Assembly: GCA_944472155.2 (NCBI GenBank)
Contig: OX235279.1
Location: 63,709,564-63,773,563 of the forward strand
Reading direction: 5' to 3'
Length of the DNA stretch: 64,000 nucleotides
Origin: Trichobilharzia szidati
Taxonomy: Eukaryota; Platyhelminthes; Trematoda; Strigeidida; Schistosomatidae
Positions 62,590 through 64,000 of this stretch are shown here, in pieces. Under the pieces are notes generated by a model. The model did not search any database and was not told the origin of the DNA. It was given only the letters and a program-made list of their open reading frames with translations. Numbering within the stretch: the stretch's first letter is position 1; each line of letters starts with the position of its first letter. The translations under genes were made by a program, and so were the position numbers.

Positions 62590-64000
62590 AATTATAAGAT
62601 TAGTGAGATTAAAATAAATAAATAAGATTAAAATCATGGTCAGGGTTGAAAAAGTGACAGAAGTCGATCAAGTGTTCCAAAATAGATGCACGCACACACT
62701 TCCTTTCTCCCTTGTAAAACCATGCTGGAATATGTTGTCGTATCCGTGTGGAAAGCGTCCTCTGACAGCGGCCAATGTACCTTGCTCTACAAGAGCAGAT
62801 GAACTGATAAATGCACATGGAGGCGGCCAGACGGCGGAGTTTATCTTTTACAGAGGTAGAGAACAACTTGCGGCTAGTGAACGTCATATGTAATTTTGCT
62901 GCATAGAATTTCTTACTGACTGATTTAGAGAGACGATTTTTGAGCATATCTGAAGCTTGATCACCTTTGATTTCCAAGTTCATGAATAAGGTTTTCTTTG
63001 GAACTTTGTCAGTGACCAGTTTAGACTGCTTGTCTTTCATGTTGCTGTCAATAAATCGGTTAGGGTAACCGTTTTCTGCGAGCGTGGCTTTTAAGAAGTC
63101 AAGTTCCGAGTCGACGGAATCAGAACTAAAAATTTTCCTTATCCTATAGCAAAGCGAATGAATTAAGTTCCTTTTCCTGGAGATAGGCACCCAACTGTAA
63201 AAGTTAGTTAGTTTTCCGTTCGATGTACGTTTCCGGTGGATAGATCTTTTGAGAAATCCGTCATGACGTCTGCAAAGACACACATCATGAAAGGGAATAC
63301 TTAGTTCGGATTCCTTTTCTACGGTGAATTGTAAAGAAGGATGGCAGTTGTTGAAAGTAAACAAGACATCATCAAGAATTACATTTTTATCGCAGATAAC
63401 GAAAGTTTCGTCTACGTATCTTTTATGAATGTTAAAATGACCGATGGTTTGACTAAGTTGAGAATTTTCAAGCTTCGCCATAAAACAATCAGCCAACAAG
63501 CGACCCAGTGGTGATCCCATGTCAATGCCGTCTCACAGTCTAAAGATCTCATTATTGAAGGTGAACTGAACATTCAACGTGCATCTCAATAAAAGCTCTT
63601 TAAGGTAGATAGTCGGCAGTCCTATTTCTAAACTATGTGTATCAGTATAATCACATAAGTAGCAAACAGTTTCCATGAGAGGAACACTGGTAATGAGAAC
63701 AAGATTTTATCTAAGACATTGAAATTTTTAATGCTATCAATACATTTAAACGTATCATCATTGGAAAACTTAGATACTTGCCTTGTGACTGGTTCCAGTA
63801 TTTCAGCTAGCCACTGAGCGATTCCGTGATAAGGGGAACCCACCATATCGAGTATAGGACGAAGGGGTAATCCTGTCTTATGAATTTTAGGTATTCCATA
63901 CAAACGTGATATCATGGAGCCTACTGGTCTCATGCGTTCATATGTTTCCGACAAGATTACTGAATTATTCCTCATGTTCTCTAAGACATCAGTCAGTTGA
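62590..64000 (-). mobile_element. Penelope-like element, RT and GIY-YIG, broken, cut by window edge
   Basis: Minus strand, entering from the right edge. 63,975-63,700 reads R-L-Y-G-I-P-K-I-H-K and L-R-P-I-L-D-M-V-G-S-P-Y-H, the entry blocks of a Penelope-like reverse transcriptase. A frameshift near 63,690 is followed by V-P-L-M-E-T-V in the other frame. TGA near 63,535 interrupts before D-G-I-D-M-G-S-P-L-G-R-L-L-A-D. Then 63,520-62,609 is open. Confidence 0.88.
62609..63520 (-). pseudogene. Penelope-like RT palm, thumb and GIY-YIG domain
   Basis: A 303-residue open stretch. M-G-S-P-L-G-R-L-L-A-D leads to K-R-Y-V-D-E-T-F, where the catalytic Y-V-D-D is changed to Y-V-D-E. F-T-V-E-K-E-S-E-L-S-I-P-F-H-D-V is the thumb side, and a linker with N-G-Y-P-N-R-F-I-D follows. 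The GIY-YIG nuclease reads Y-Q-F-I-C-S-C-R-A-R-Y-I-G-R-C and R-I-R-Q-H-I-P-A-W-F-Y-K-G, then A-S-I-L-E-H-L-I-D. The end after D-H-D-F-N-L-I-Y is replaced by AT-rich sequence; the usual P-L-S-L-P-W terminus of the other copies is absent. Despite its long open frame it is inactive through the upstream stop, the frameshift and the altered catalytic Asp. Confidence 0.87.

Overview
The window is eukaryotic and looks like genomic DNA of a schistosome-type blood fluke. The reasons are an AT-rich, intron-rich host gene with a 34-nt intron near its 5' end, and the repeat set: CR1-like and RTE-like LINEs, Penelope-like elements with GIY-YIG domains, a BEL/Pao element, and a tRNA-headed SINE carrying a hammerhead-like motif as in the schistosome Sm-alpha family. 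The species cannot be settled from the sequence alone. No operons, CRISPR arrays or functional tRNA/rRNA genes are seen.

Only one host protein-coding gene is convincing. It is a plus-strand, seven-exon YIPF1/2 homologue (Yip1-domain Golgi membrane protein, 316 residues) spanning 20,499-31,376. Its exons join in phase with canonical GT/AG sites. Its introns hold decayed RTE LINE pieces in both orientations, tRNA-derived SINEs, an inverted SINE pair and a hammerhead-SINE fold-back. A possible alternative last exon lies at 27,761-27,826.

Left part (1-20,490): the end of a BEL/Pao element with its LTR (3-867); a Penelope-like remnant (1,594-2,190); a PHD-finger ORF of LINE ORF1 type (2,373-3,029); a CR1-like LINE with endonuclease and reverse transcriptase (about 3,840-7,150, minus); a tRNA-SINE; a miniature LTR element with a gag remnant (about 10,950-11,753); a 118-bp-arm fold-back nested with a 10-bp target duplication inside another repeat (13,747-14,486); a palindrome at 16,782-16,809; and a second CR1-like LINE (17,165-18,885, minus).

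Right part (31,780-64,000): a nearly complete but broken RTE LINE (31,780-35,310, minus), then two paralogous tandem arrays of a roughly 1.5-kb unit (36,076-39,219 with 2 units; 40,950-53,443 with 8 units). The unit is built from an RTE reverse-transcriptase fragment interrupted by a 335-bp solo LTR plus about 0.7 kb of unrecognised sequence. The LTR belongs to the same family as the mini element at 11,414-11,753. The empty insertion site survives in the two variant units at the right end of array 2. Both arrays end at the same LINE endonuclease fragment, so they look like duplicates of one locus with different copy numbers. Beyond lie mosaics of T-rich DNA and LINE pieces, AT-rich DNA without recognisable genes, Penelope-like fragments (56,640-57,010 plus; 62,590-64,000 minus) and three tRNA-headed SINEs.

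Almost everything coding-like outside the YIPF gene is retroelement debris with stops and frameshifts. The most unusual structures are the paired arrays with filled and empty LTR sites, the hammerhead SINE with perfect 61-bp inverted arms, and the nested fold-back insertion with an uninterrupted sibling copy elsewhere in the window.
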